A stretch of 64,000 nt of DNA from Pisolithus tinctorius (GCA_024663395.1 JANFAH010000118.1:1-64000), one strand, 5' to 3'; positions 11,901 to 23,000 are shown, numbered from the stretch's first letter. Notes: generated by a model from the sequence alone, not told the origin. Numbers and translations: made by a program.

Positions 11901-12061
11901 GGTCTAGTCGTCGTCCGCGTTGCTGTCGCTATCGCTCATTCGTAGTCTGTCGTTGACCCTCGAACTGCGATCGCGGGGACCTCCGTCGTGCTTCGTCGTG
12001 TATGTCCATTTTCCCTAGAGTAGAATAGATGTAAGTAAAATGTACTGAAATCATAACAAAC
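8903..12061 (-). repeat. B1 array of modules with intron-like cores
   Basis: Each module has a ~47-nt core that starts GTTYGT, has TTACTTACATCT about 20 nt from its end and ends in CTAG. Cores measured at 12015-12061, 11763-11809, 11568-11614 and 11067-11113 are 47 nt; 11292-11339 is 48 and 10635-10683 is 49. More diverged copies lie near 10363, 10251, 10077, 9335, 9165 and 8935. A short hairpin lies just upstream of the GT of most copies. Core-to-core spacings are 252, 195, 276, 225 and 432 nt, all multiples of three. The modules are also homologous outside the core. Confidence 0.75.
9380..9960 (-). pseudogene. Captured ERG26-like sterol dehydrogenase fragment in B1
   Basis: The minus-strand frame reads as the N-terminal half of an ERG26-type sterol-4-alpha-carboxylate 3-dehydrogenase, a 3-beta-HSD/SDR enzyme of ergosterol synthesis. 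Recognisable parts are LGRHAVEQLARGD, LDIVQRHHDVPFYSGD, GTRAIIEAAIAAGVRRLVY and VVNVDERVPYLEKPFDAY. The Rossmann glycine motif at the very start is missing. Compared with B2, 79 nt are missing between EKPFDAY and GVFG. That removes the Lys of the YxxxK catalytic pair and shifts the frame. It lies in the same frame as the B1 Gag and modules, inside the LTRs, so it travels with the element. Confidence 0.75.
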
Positions 12062-14230
12062 CTTTGCTCCGTCGAGCCCAGAACCCGCGCTCCTCGCGCC
12101 TCGTCTCCACAAGATGGCTGTTCCAGCCTCGCATGGCTGTTGCTCTGAGTCCAGCGCTGTCGTCGTCCTTGCTCGTGCTCGTGTTGTTGTTGTCGCTCTT
12201 GCCACCGTCGCTGTCGCTCGTAGTCGTGGTAACTTCCACACGGTACGTCGTTCGCCCCATTCCTCGTATCCTACGATTGCCGCGATCTTGCATAGTCGGC
12301 CTGTAACAGTAGAGTCGTCAGTATGTAGTGTTGCTTGAGTGCGCAGGGCCACGACGCGCAGAGCGGTCACGTGACTCCGCTTAGTTAACATCGCAGGACT
12401 TTCTGCGCAAGTCCTAACACCGAGTGCGCGTGTCGATTCGCTCGACGAATCCTCGAATAAAACATTTATTGCTGATACTGTGCGGCCGCGGAATATTTCG
12501 AGTGCGAGGGCATCTATCCTCGCCGTGTGCTTCAACATTTCGATTCGCAAAATTTCTTCTGGCGGCTTCCTTCGTATGACGAGCCTCGATGGCTCCTCGA
12601 TCTGAATTCTTCTTGCAATAACCTTCGACTCGATGTGATTCATGTGCCGCAGCGCTCTGTGTGAGTCAACGACCTCTTTGTATGCCAACCTATCTGTTTC
12701 GGGACTGCCTGTGAGTGTTTTGAGCCCTTCGACTCCAACTCCTGTGGGCTTCGGGTGTTCTTCGAGCCTTTCGGCTTCGAATTCGAGCGGAATCTTTGAC
12801 CTGAACAGGTCGTCGGTTAACTGATGCGTATTTCTGCTGACTGCGGGAACTCCGAGGTCGCTCCTTTCACTGCCTCGACCTCTTAGGTAGGACTCCTGTA
12901 GTGACACACCAGTAGCCATCAGAGAAACTCGATACGAACAAAAAGAAAAACCCCTTTGAGTGTTGTAATTCGCTTCGAATTCGAACGGGAGTTTCGTCGT
13001 GAGTGGTTCCTCCACCAATGCAGGTTTGACTCGCTCGAGTTCTACTGCTTCCTGTAACTCAGTAGTCAGTATTCTGTTTGTACTCAAGGAAAACTCTCCC
13101 GTCTCAAAACAGGTTGCTGCGGCTGCTTCGACGAGCCTGCCAGGGCTTCGGTCCTCACTACTTGTCTTCTCGGGTGGGCTGTGTGGCTGCGCGCGACTTG
13201 TCGAAACTAACTTTGGTACTTTCTCGCACTCTATGTACCTTGATAACTCTGTAGATCCCTGTACACTGTTCGTCAGTGAGTCATGTGTAGCTGTAGGCAG
13301 AAAACACTTCGTAGATAGATGTTGTTTGTCCACACTCGATTCTGGGTCACTTCGTGGCTCGTAGTAGTCTTCTGCGCTTGTTTGTGCTCGCTCCGAGCGA
13401 AATCCTTTGTGTAGTAGTCGTGTTGCTGTGTATGTTACTTGCTCCATGGGCCATGGATCGTCCGAGTGTCGCCGTCGATCGTCGCGTCGCATTTTCCGAA
13501 TAATTTCGCGCCGGAATTCCTTGTCGAAGCCTTGTACATAGAGGTCTTCGAGCTCGTCAGCCTCGAGTTGCTTCGAAACCCGTAGAAACGTTGCTAAATC
13601 CAGAAAATATAGTCTGTAGTTCATCAGTTCTTCCTCTGTACGAATTTCTCTTCTTGCTCGGCTGTCAACGAGGCTGTAAAGGTCGTTCCTCGAGTACTGT
13701 TGATCTATTTTCCGGGACCCAGGATACAAACGCGCAATGGCTACCACGAATTCGGGCCAACTCAGCCGATCTTCGATGAATTTGTACCATGAGTCCGAGA
13801 CTTCGCTACTTGCATACCAGCAAACCCATTTCGCCCATTCTCGGTCATTGAAGCAATTCTCGCGCTCGCAAAGACTTCGAACCTCTTCGAAATACCTAAA
13901 AAGGTCAGATGCATACCCCGAGAACCATGGTGCATCCTTCGAATGCCTCGGTGGCATTCCCTCGAGTTCTCTCGGCGCATTCTCACGACTTCTTCGCAGG
14001 GATTCGACTACTAATTTGCCTTCGGACTTGCTTCTCGGCTCGAGGGATCTTCGACTTAGATACTTGCTCGACATTTGCTGCTCGAAAAATATCTCTGAAA
14101 ATTTTCCAAATTCCTGAGAGTAGACTGTAGCTAGAATCGAGATTCTGAACACTTAGCTTGTCCAACTCAACCCAGCAAAACTTCGTTCGGTGATAAAACG
14201 GTGGCTTCTTTCCCCAAAATGGACAGAACC

Positions 14231-14249
14231 CCCCTCGCGGTGGGCTCCA
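14231..14249 (-). other. Element B1 primer-binding site
   Basis: Two bases inside the 5' LTR the minus strand reads TGGAGCCCACCGCGAGGGG. It begins with TGG, as expected for pairing with a tRNA CCA end. Elements A, B2 and C have the same site with at most one change. The tRNA was not identified. Confidence 0.75.
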
Positions 14250-14251
14250 GA

Positions 14252-14715
14252 TGTAGGAATAGGTAAAATGAATGTACCTATAATGGTAATAGTCAGTAAT
14301 GGGCGAGTTTAGTGCTCGACCCAAAAGGGAGGTTCTCTCTGGAGAAAGAAGTGTAGTAAAAAAGTAAAAAATGCGAACTAGAAAAAAAGATACTTAGCTG
14401 TGCCTGTCTAATACTCTTGCCAGTCCTCCTGGCACTTTGGGTACTCCCCAAAGTAATAAATCTAACCTCAAAAACTCGCCGAATTGTGAGACTAAATCAC
14501 CCTGCTACTGAGGGCCTGTGACATGTACTGGTTCTTTTTTGGTAAACTGAACTCGCGTGAACACAGCACACGCGCTTAGTCAGCGACGCGGCTGCTCGTC
14601 ACCAAGTCCAGGGGTACAAACACAAAAACAAAGGCAAGAAATAAAACAAGTCCTTCCACCCCTAAACTCCTGACCAAGACGGATTCTCCTAGGGAACTCG
14701 AACTCGTTCCCTACA
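14252..14715 (-). repeat. Element B1 5' LTR
   Basis: This partner of 7541-8004 is 464 bp and identical by eye. Its outer end carries the same terminal 8-bp inverted repeat and abuts the TCGG duplication. Confidence 0.93.
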
Positions 14716-14719
14716 TCGG

Positions 14720-16421
14720 GTGGATTCATGTGGCGACGCATTTGTTTTTGCGTGAAGAAGTCTTCTTCATCTTCGGAATTTACGAAATGTGGAAGGGGTT
14801 GCAGCCTGTTGCGAGGTCGTGTCAGAATTAAGACTTGTTTACTGGAATTAGGGTCGTGGATTTCTAGAGACTGTTCTCCGTCAGGGAAATTGCGAAGGAC
14901 GCTGGAGAGTAGGCAGAAGAAGGGTCGACCAAGAAGTAAGTCGAAAGGCACGCGATCAACGACCTGGATTTGTAGATGAGCCTCGACATTTCCTATGCGC
15001 AAAGTGGCATTCTCTATGACCCCAAGGGTGCTTTCTTTAGATTGGTTAGCGGCCTCCAGAGTCATGGTCATGTCAGTACGGAGAGGGGCCTCTAAGGCTT
15101 CCCACAACTCCCGTCGCAAGGCCACTACCTGGCATCCGCTGTCCAAAATACATTCGACATGGAGTTTGTCCATCAAGATCCTGTCGACAGCACGTAAGGG
15201 AGCCGTAGCGAGGCCCACGCACTTCCCTTCTGTGTCTCTGACCCAGTACTGCTCATAGGATGCCCAAGCAGCCGAGGGAGTCGCGTCTGATGCGGTTTCT
15301 AAACTCCCAATAGTTATCTTCTTCATCGCAGCTAGTTCTCTGATCTGCTTGCGGATCTCTGGGCTGACAGCTAATAGATCTTTGGTAGAGATTTCCATTT
15401 TTGTGTCTAAGACTTGGTTTACGATCCGCTTGGTCGCTGCGGCCTCATCAAAGCTGCTTTGGTAACGGAATTGGGGTGCGGAATTTGTCGATGGCTTAAG
15501 TTTCCGGGGATCTGTAAGATTAGGAGCAACCGGAGTTTTTCCGGCTGTTGGGGCTTCCGAAGACGAGGCAGTGTTAGCTGGAGCGAAATTACTGACTGGG
15601 ATAGTAGGCACTGGCACATTGGCTGACGCTGGGACTGCTAGTGCCGGCCTTTGACGACGAACCGGGACTTCCACGCCGTCGAAGTGAGCTGTCTTCTTTT
15701 TCTTGATAGCGTTCTTCAACTCTTCTACCTGCGCATAAGCCCTTGCCAAGGCACGTTGGTCTTCTTCATCAGCATCCTCCTCTAGGTTTTCGTCGACTAG
15801 ATAGGAAGAGGGGTGTAGGTCGACTTGGTATTCCGAAACATCTTCGTTGCTGAAGAACATTGTGCTGACAAGATGGGGAGGAGTTTCATGCCTGCGGGAT
15901 GAGGTTGACTGCTGGCTGGGTTGCTGAACTGAGACGAGGTTTGCCGAGGCAATGATCGAGTCGCGCATGGCGAGGAAGTTATCGATCTTTTCCTTGAAAT
16001 TACGACCTGCAGCTGTCCTAGGAATATCAGAGCCGTCTGGCATGAAAACCCTCCCTCCAATCAGGGAGCATTTCCCGGCTTGTACGTATTCGTGACACAG
16101 CGCACATTCTGCAGTTCTGTGCCCATCTGTTCCTCCGCAGAAGAAACACCGTGGATTGAAGGAACGACGGAATTGTCCTTCTTGACCTTGTTGGGGGGGC
16201 GGGGTAGGAACAGGTTGCTGAGCAACATGAGCATACTCTCGCTTCAGGATAGTAGGAATGGCCGGCGAGGAAGATGGAGCGGAATTCTGGGGAAACAGTG
16301 CCGACGAGTCTGGTTGAGGGAGGTTCTGTTTGGCCCCACTGAGGAGGTAGTTGGCATGTTTATAGACTATATCGAACTCCCATGGTTCGTCAATGTCATG
16401 ATCTAAGTCAGAGAGTTGCAA
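14720..16421 (-). pseudogene. Element A zinc knuckle and aspartic protease
   Basis: In the same frame as Gag after one in-frame TGA (16422-16424), this part has a nucleocapsid-type knuckle, CFFCGGTDGHRTAEC (CX2CX5HX4C). A Pro/Ser-rich linker follows, then a retropepsin-like domain with the active-site ILDSGC (D-S-G form), the flap region and the C-terminal FDLLLGRPFF motif. The frame ends at MNPPD where B1 is inserted; A's pol resumes at 7536. Apart from the TGA and the insertion I see no damage here. Confidence 0.85.
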
Positions 16422-17459
16422 TCACATGAGCAAGGAATTCCAAAATCTCGGGGGAAACCCCTCAAGGAATTTCTTGTTGATGTAGTCCTCAGGGAGTTTC
16501 TTCTTCTTCTGGATGAGGCTGAGGATGCGTCGGAATTCCCAGACGTATTTCCCGAGATCTTCCAGTGATCCCATCGGTTTCTGAACTTGATGGTAGAGTA
16601 AGGTTTCAAGGTTGGCTTTAGTATAGCGACGATCTTTCACCGAGGCACCTGGATAGTAGTTCAGGAGTTCTTTGGAAAACGCATCCCAGTCATTGAAGCC
16701 GTTGGTTGCGGCATCTAAGGTTGACCAAAACTCCGCCTCGTTGTGGTCAGCATAACGAATGACCCAGTGGATCTTATCTTTCCCGGTGTCAAGGCCAGCT
16801 TCGACGCAGAGTTGTTCGACATCTTCAAGGTAGCGAGTGATGTCTTCGGTACGACCGGAAAACTTCGGGGCTTTGTTAGAACCCCTGAGTGGCATGTCTC
16901 TTGCTCCAGACATTATGCGAGGTGGTACGGGGATCTGGATCGGAATTTGGGGAAGGATAGGAGCGGAATTCAAGAGAGTCGAGGCAAGAGAATTCTGTAC
17001 GGGTATTTGAGTAGAAAGGGAGGTAGCGGAATTTGCGATTAGTGAATGGGAAGGAAGTAGGAGCTGTTCAGCGGCTAGTTCTGAGTCACTGGATGGCGAG
17101 GACGACGAAGAAGTTAGTTCTGAGAGAGGCGAAAGTTCTTGACATTCAGTGGGAGGATCGAAGGGCTTGTCGAAGTCGAAGCCTCCTGGAAACGCTGGGC
17201 AAAACGCTGGGGACTCTGGGCTCCGAAAGATCTCGTCTAAACCGAGATCTGAGTCTGACGAGTGCGGCTCTGAAATATCTCTAGGATCAGCTACCGGAAT
17301 TAAGATTTCTGCTGAGGAAATAGATAGTCTGCGGAAGGGCTCTAGGAGCTCTTCGAGTTCGGTTCTTTGATGAGTGGGTTGTAAGGATCTCCTTTCCAGA
17401 TCTACAGACCCCTCGTGGTGGGCTCCAAAATGTTGTGGGACACAACTTCTGGGAAGCAT
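16422..17459 (-). pseudogene. Element A Gag
   Basis: This structural protein of the retrotransposon would form the particle. The frame is open from an ATG inside the 5' LTR (17459), but the natural start may be further in (for example the ATG near 16914, MSGARDMPL). After a Ser/Pro-rich leader comes the Gag core APKFSGRTEDITRYLEDVE, then WVIRYADHNEAEFW and LLNYYPGASVKD, ending GFPPRFWNSLLM. This pattern is shared with the Gags of B and C. The frame meets TGA at 16422-16424 and continues in the same frame into the zinc knuckle, so one nonsense change splits gag from protease; Arg is the likely original residue. Confidence 0.85.
17409..17427 (-). other. Element A primer-binding site
   Basis: The minus strand reads TGGAGCCCACCACGAGGGG six bases inside the 5' LTR. 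It differs from the B1 and C sites at one base. Confidence 0.7.
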
Positions 17460-18440
17460 GCGACTAGAGGAAGGGTGAAGGGAGAATTCCCTAGGATCGT
17501 CCCAAGGGGTACTGTGTGGAAGGAGAGGTTGAGAATGGGCTTAGAAGCAGTGGGGAAATTCAAGCGAGAGTCGCAGAATTTAATTCCGGGCAGATGTAGA
17601 TGCGTGAGGAACAGCAAGATGGGTATATGAAATTCCGAGGGGTCGCTATGCATCAAGAGGAGCGAATTCGAAGCAAAAGGGACACAGGATTAGGTGTGCA
17701 GGGCTGGAGGACACAGGAGACATGAAGACCTCTGGGGACACTGAAGATGCAGCAGACTCTATATACACACTTTAGACTCTTGAAACTCTCGAACTCGCAG
17801 AACACACACAGATAGCGACTCAAAAGGTGGGTGCCATATTTCCGATGCTATGGCGGAATTATATAGTACAGGGAAAGTAGGTACGAGTCGGAGTAAGGTG
17901 GGGCGGAAAAACTAAAAGACCAGAAAATAAAGGGAAGGACGTCAGACGTCAGTGAAATACAGATGCACGTGAAATAGTCCGGTGGGTAGTAGACAGGAGT
18001 AAGAATGGGACAACGGTAAGGGGTATCTTCCAACAGAACGAGAGTATGCATACAAGTGGGAGGTGGAGCTGAGTGGCACAGGAGGGCAGAGTGTAGCGTA
18101 CTGGCACGAAGTCCAGCTTGTGGAATTTAGGGCGACAGGGGAAACCGGGGTTTTTTAGAGGTAAGTGGCATGGATGACTGGTGATGTGGCTGAGCGATGG
18201 CACGGCTACTGAATTCCGGATGACTCTGCGTGAATGCAGCATTTCCGGATCAGCGTTTTGATGACTGAGTGACATGCTGAAGGTCGGTAGAGACTCCGAA
18301 GGGGACAGGGGTTGGGAGGAAACGCGAGGACATGAGCGGGAAAAAATTCCAAAAAATTCCGAAATGGGTTTGTCATAGAGGCCTGCGGAATTTAGTGACA
18401 GATTCCTGTTCCAGCCTCAGGGAGTATACGGCTCCCTACA
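17434..18440 (-). repeat. Element A 5' LTR
   Basis: This 1,007-bp partner of 810-1815 has the same TGTAGGGAG start with terminal inverted repeat, and abuts the TCGG duplication at 18441-18444. Confidence 0.92.
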
Positions 18441-20026
18441 TCGGCATCTGTACGCCCTTGCGAGAGATAGGAATGCCTTTCAATAGATGGCGCATGCTCT
18501 GCACAGCAGGGGTGGCAGCTCCGAGGTCGTGTTTAGGCTTAGAGAAGAATTGTGTGAACGAGCCCAATTGGGGGGTCTGGGGGGATGGTCGGCTCAGAGC
18601 TGGAAGAGGAAGATCAGTTGCACGTCCTCGTCTCTTTCTTGTCTTGACACTGCTAAATCAGCCTCGACTCTGTTTTCTGCATCGATATCTGGGATTGCGG
18701 GGAGCTCAACGTCCATCAGGCCACTATCATCACTTTGTATACCACTATTCTCCATATCACTATCGTCATCCCCAGCATCGCTCTTCCCATCTTCATCCTC
18801 TATACCACCCACTCTCTCAGTATAACTCTCCTGGTTGTCTTCCAGATCCACCTTTGTCCCATCCATAGACTCATTATTTTCCCCATCCTGTACCAACCAC
18901 TTTTGCTCCGTCTCCTCTTCAACTCCTCCACGGTCTGCTTCATCCTATCCAACAAAGAACGTATATTTTCCTGGTCGTCACTTTCGCTGCATCCCTCCTC
19001 CCTCTCCTCAATAGACACACCAACTTTGGCTGGAGAACCAAATCGCATTGCCATCTTCACAGGTGGCAAACTTCGACTCCACCTTTTCCCTACCACATCC
19101 GTTTTCGTTGCATTCATATTCAGCGTTGTGGAAAAAAGTCCTGGCAATGATGCGTGAGGATGGACATTTGAATGTCGTGGCCCCATACCCGGAACGTATC
19201 CTCCAAAATAAGGATCTGGTGTCCTCAGCGCAGAATGACCTCTTTCCTTTAAGGCCTGGAATATTGTCAACGTCAAATTTATCCTTAAACGAAGTAGAAG
19301 AAATGTTTACCCATTTTTCCTCCTTGCTGAGCTTCCTTTGCTGAGGACTCAGCACCCCCCACTCCCGCTTTCTCCTCCTGCTTCACCTTTCGTGGTGGCA
19401 CATGTGACACGTCTGTATCTAGATCCATCTCTTCCTCTTTCTCATTCGGCACCGGCACGACAATATTTGTGACTTTCCATTTGGGCTCGACACGGACTCT
19501 TTGTGGTCCACCTAGTCCAGCAGAGGAAGAAGAGGAATGTCTCCCAAGTGATTTTCTCCCTGCACCTCTGCCCAGGCCTGTAGTCAGACCGACACATGGG
19601 ATCTGTAGCATCATCAACGTTCCCGGGGCTCGGTGTGCAGGGGAAGCGTCAGTTAAATCGGATTGTTGAAGGTCTTCGGTGGACGGAGGGGGCGCCTCCT
19701 GATCGACATCTCCCATCTCTGCCTACAAGCCTTCAGTATATTCCCTCCAAAGGCTTACCACAAAGGTCAGACAACTTGCCTTCTCATCCCCAAACTTCTC
19801 CATCCTCAAACACAGTAGAGGACGAGCGGAATGGCCATCCGAGGCCTTTTACCAAGCCCAAACTCTTGTGCCATCCAGACGGTTGATCCATTTCCCCTGC
19901 CTCCTCATCCCTGTCTTCTTCCTCATCTTTCTCATCAATCTCTTGAACATCCTCAAGGTCATCCACAATAACCTCTTCGTTGAGCAGAGCGAACGAGAAT
20001 GGCACAGTGGAGTGATGGACAGGCAT
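18441..20026 (-). pseudogene. 5' part of host gene interrupted by element A
   Basis: A minus-strand gene starts at an ATG at 20024-20026 (MPVHHSTVPF) and reads as an acidic protein in several exons. Segments are an Asp/Glu-rich stretch (19850-19990), a Ser- and Lys-rich segment (19285-19716), a stretch with TPDPYFGGYVPG and a predicted coiled coil near LLDRMKQTVEELKRRR (18900-19276), and another acidic segment (18594-18896). It ends at the TCGG target site, beyond which the frame continues at 805-640. Near 19790 the frame seems to lose two bases (EDGE then FGDEKAS). I do not recognise the family; the acidic stretches and coiled coil suggest a nuclear protein, which is a guess. Confidence 0.5.
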
Positions 20027-20027
20027 G

Positions 20028-23000
20028 TTTGCGATGGGGAGTTAGGTACATGTTCGGTTTGGACACTTGAACGTTGACAGGATGGCCGAATGCACCGAGG
20101 AGGTGTGGTGTGGCGGGGGACCTTCATGAGGAGGTGCAGAAGATACTACGGGGAGCCTTAAAGGAACCGCAGCCCAACGGTTGTCTTTGGGACTCGAGAA
20201 GTGCTTGCGTAGCAGACACCAGCAAATCGTTTGTCATGGTACTTCAAAAGAGTGATCACCAACAGTACTTCCTAGCAATCTTAGCACGGGAGCAGCTGTG
20301 CAGTGAGTAGCGCTAGCAGTCGTGATCGTTCAACTTATGGATAACATATATGATGACACAGAGCTATAATGAGGACGACGATGACGTTGAGGTCAGAATG
20401 GGAGAGCCTTCGGGGGAGCACTCCGAAGACCCCCCGGAAGGGATTTTATCAGATTCATGATACCATACGAGAATTACCTACATAACAGGATCGAAGGTCT
20501 TGTAACCAACAAAAGATGTATGTATAGTACAAGTGGTATGAGAAGAAGGTATTGAGACTGTCGTCGTCCATGGCACATGAATATGAGCATTTCTCCAACG
20601 CAGCCCCAGGTGTTAGATAAGTAGGTAGCCATTATGAGTGCTCAACTAACGAGAACAGCATGAAGGGAAAAGTGATCGAGATAGAGGATGAAAGGCAGAC
20701 CAGCACTGTTCAGCTCAAACCCCCATATGCATGTCACAGGATTTCTAAGACCTTCGCCTGAATGTTCTTGGAGGAGATGTTCTGAGTCCCAGGGTGACAA
20801 TCTCGTTCCCTGCAGCAACCCTCTTGTACATTCCATTTGACTGCTGTACGAGAAGCAACGCATTGAACGGCTGGCCGAGGCGCACAATCATCTCCAGTGC
20901 ACGAGTGTAGTTGTCCAACAGGGCCACAGGCACAGTGGGTAATGACGCAACTTCATCCGAATCATAGTTGGTATCAGACTCCGAATCATCACCCCAGGTA
21001 ACTCCACTAATCGGACCTCGAATATGATAAATCCACGGATTCACAAAGACAAATTTCTTTGCCTCATGTAGTGGAAGATCATCTGCAGTTGTGAACTCTA
21101 CATTTCCAAGTCCCAATACCCTGGCACGATAAAGCTCCTCATTCTCATTATATGGATTCTTGAAACTTTTCATGGAGAAGACGATGCATGGAAGGTGTAG
21201 ACGTCAGGTTGCAAAGTGGGTGGGGGAAAGACGATTGATCCTATTGTATATAATCTGCGGCTCTTGCCAGGTCAACTTGTCATGTAATTCATCGATGCAC
21301 TTTTCCATTTCTTTCCCTTCGAGTGGTGGAGGGTTGTGAGGAATTTGGCTATAAATGGAAATGGAAGCCAGGAGACAACTGTTGTATGACGACGACTTCC
21401 CTGACCACGCAAGCACCACAACTTCGCCAGTGCAAGCCACAATCTCCTCCAGGAGATGTCCGATAGCGTCGGATCCTTCACCGTAGTGAGGCCTGATATC
21501 GGATTTGAATATGCCAATGAGAGAATATGTGGCATCCTCCTCGACTGTTGCACTACATGTCGAAGCGAGGCGAAGTTTCTCGTGCACCCCAAGATCGTCT
21601 GGAGAGAATGTGATGATCGTTCCGCGGAGAATCTTGATAGCATCTGCTAGCTCCTGCATGATCTCCGGAGATTCCTTGTGGTTCGGGACAATATTGCCGA
21701 GGTATGGTTTCCATTTGCAGTCATAGAAAAAGATGACCTTTGGTGAGAGAAGCTCTTGTAAAGTCCATGCGCAGGTCATCCATAAACTACTGGTAAGGTC
21801 CCCAGGCCTGGACAGGTGGGTCACGCCAGCAAGGAATATGAGTGTGGCTGCCAAATTCGCATACCATTTGTACATGGAAGTAAGAGATTGATTAAGGACG
21901 GAACTTGTGGACTTGTCGATACAACAGGTATCTGACCATGCCCAATTGTAACCAAGTCTGCATGTCTCCTCGCAGAAATTGCGCAATTTGTTATTCAAGG
22001 GCTCGTTCGAAAGGTTCCACACGGATTTGACTGCGTTGACATCCTCGAATGATGGCTTGTTCCCTTGCCATGCATGCGAGAACATTACATATCCAAAAAA
22101 GCTTGTAATAACTCGTAGGATCCATTCATTGTCTATTTCTGTCGTCATGGATGAAACAAGCTCTTTGAACGATGGATCAGCCTTGAAGATATGCATCCAC
22201 TCAGCACCATCACAGAGGCAACCAGAGGTGATGTGAATGATGACCAGAGGACAGTTTTTGAGGATCTCACGAACAATACGATCGATAACCCCAATCAACT
22301 CAGATGGAGAAACGTAGTTCTTGCGCAGTTCTGTGCAGCTGTCACTTGTGGGAATGAAATTCATACAGGAGATACATATGCCTGATTGCAGAGTCATTGG
22401 ATTGTTCAATTGCCTGCAGCATAGACTTGAAAGCATAGATTGCTTCGTTGTACTGTTTTGCTCCATGAAGAACCAGGTACTTTGTCTCGTAGCCCCAAGG
22501 GTTGGAGGGGTCTACTTTCACTGCCTACATGGCAATGGTAGGGAACCGGCTTAGACAAGACTACTATGCATACCATATTTGCATCCTGCAGTGCATCCTC
22601 CCACATTCCATTCACCACTCAAGTTCTGCTCCATTTGATAAATAGAGTTGTAGGACTCAGAGGATTGAGGGACGATGCAGCGAATCCCAAGGGTTCATCA
22701 CCAACATGCTCTCGTGCCGTAACACATTTTTTGGTGAATTCTGCTGGCAGACATTGACATGCAGTCAACCAGGCTGGAGGCTAAAATATGGACCTGCAAT
22801 CCAGTCAGCAGTTGTTTTTTCTCTCAGGGTCTCTTCGTCTGATGTCCTGATGATGTTGAGCAGAATATCCATGGCTTCGGTGGTACGTTGTTCAGTAAAG
22901 AAGGTTTCACACAGATGCTGCTGAGCAATGATATCCAATCCATTGAAATTCCACCCAAATATCTTCATGGAGGGTTAGATTAGTAGCTAGCGGTGGTAGA

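Larger units (their letters stand above)
8903..14074 (-). pseudogene. Element B1 giant frame: Gag, repeat array and ERG26-like fragment
   Basis: One reading frame of about 1,720 codons is open except for a single TGA at 11936-11938. The start chosen is the first ATG after the PBS (14074, MSSKYLSRRS). Residues ~40-250 form a Gag-like domain (APWFSGYASDLFRYFEEVRSLC, then WPEFVVAIARLYPGS) related to the Gags of elements A and C. A long Glu/Ser/Pro-rich linker follows. The rest is at least twelve copies of a module with the protein core F-x-F-x3-YLHL-x-YSR, interrupted by the ERG26-like fragment. No zinc knuckle was found. The TGA follows GAA and could be a decayed CGA. B2 carries the same architecture, so it is a property of the family. 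Whether the array is translated or spliced is discussed in the findings. Confidence 0.7.
7541..14715 (-). mobile_element. Element B1: non-autonomous LTR retrotransposon nested in A
   Basis: LTRs of 464 bp at 7541-8004 and 14252-14715 look identical by eye. The flanking duplication TCGG (7537-7540 and 14716-14719) sits exactly between the protease and RT parts of element A. On the minus strand the interior has a PBS, a Gag-like domain, a long repeat array and an ERG26-like fragment. I found no RT, RNase H, integrase or protease anywhere inside. It therefore depends on another element for transposition. Identical LTRs and its place inside A make it the younger insertion. Confidence 0.9.
810..18440 (-). 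mobile_element. Element A: Ty3/gypsy LTR retrotransposon with nested B1
   Basis: LTRs of about 1,006 bp lie at 810-1815 (3') and 17434-18440 (5'). The insertion is flanked by a 4-bp duplication TCGG (806-809 and 18441-18444). Minus-strand order is LTR, PBS, Gag, zinc knuckle, aspartic protease, (nested B1), RT, RNase H, integrase, an antisense accessory gene, LTR. RT before integrase makes it Ty3/gypsy. Without B1 it is about 10.5 kb. In the stretches I compared, the LTRs differ almost only by transitions plus a few 1-nt indels, many at CpG, so this is the older host element. Pol has a frameshift and gag-pol has at least two in-frame TGA codons, so this copy is not autonomous now. Confidence 0.92.
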
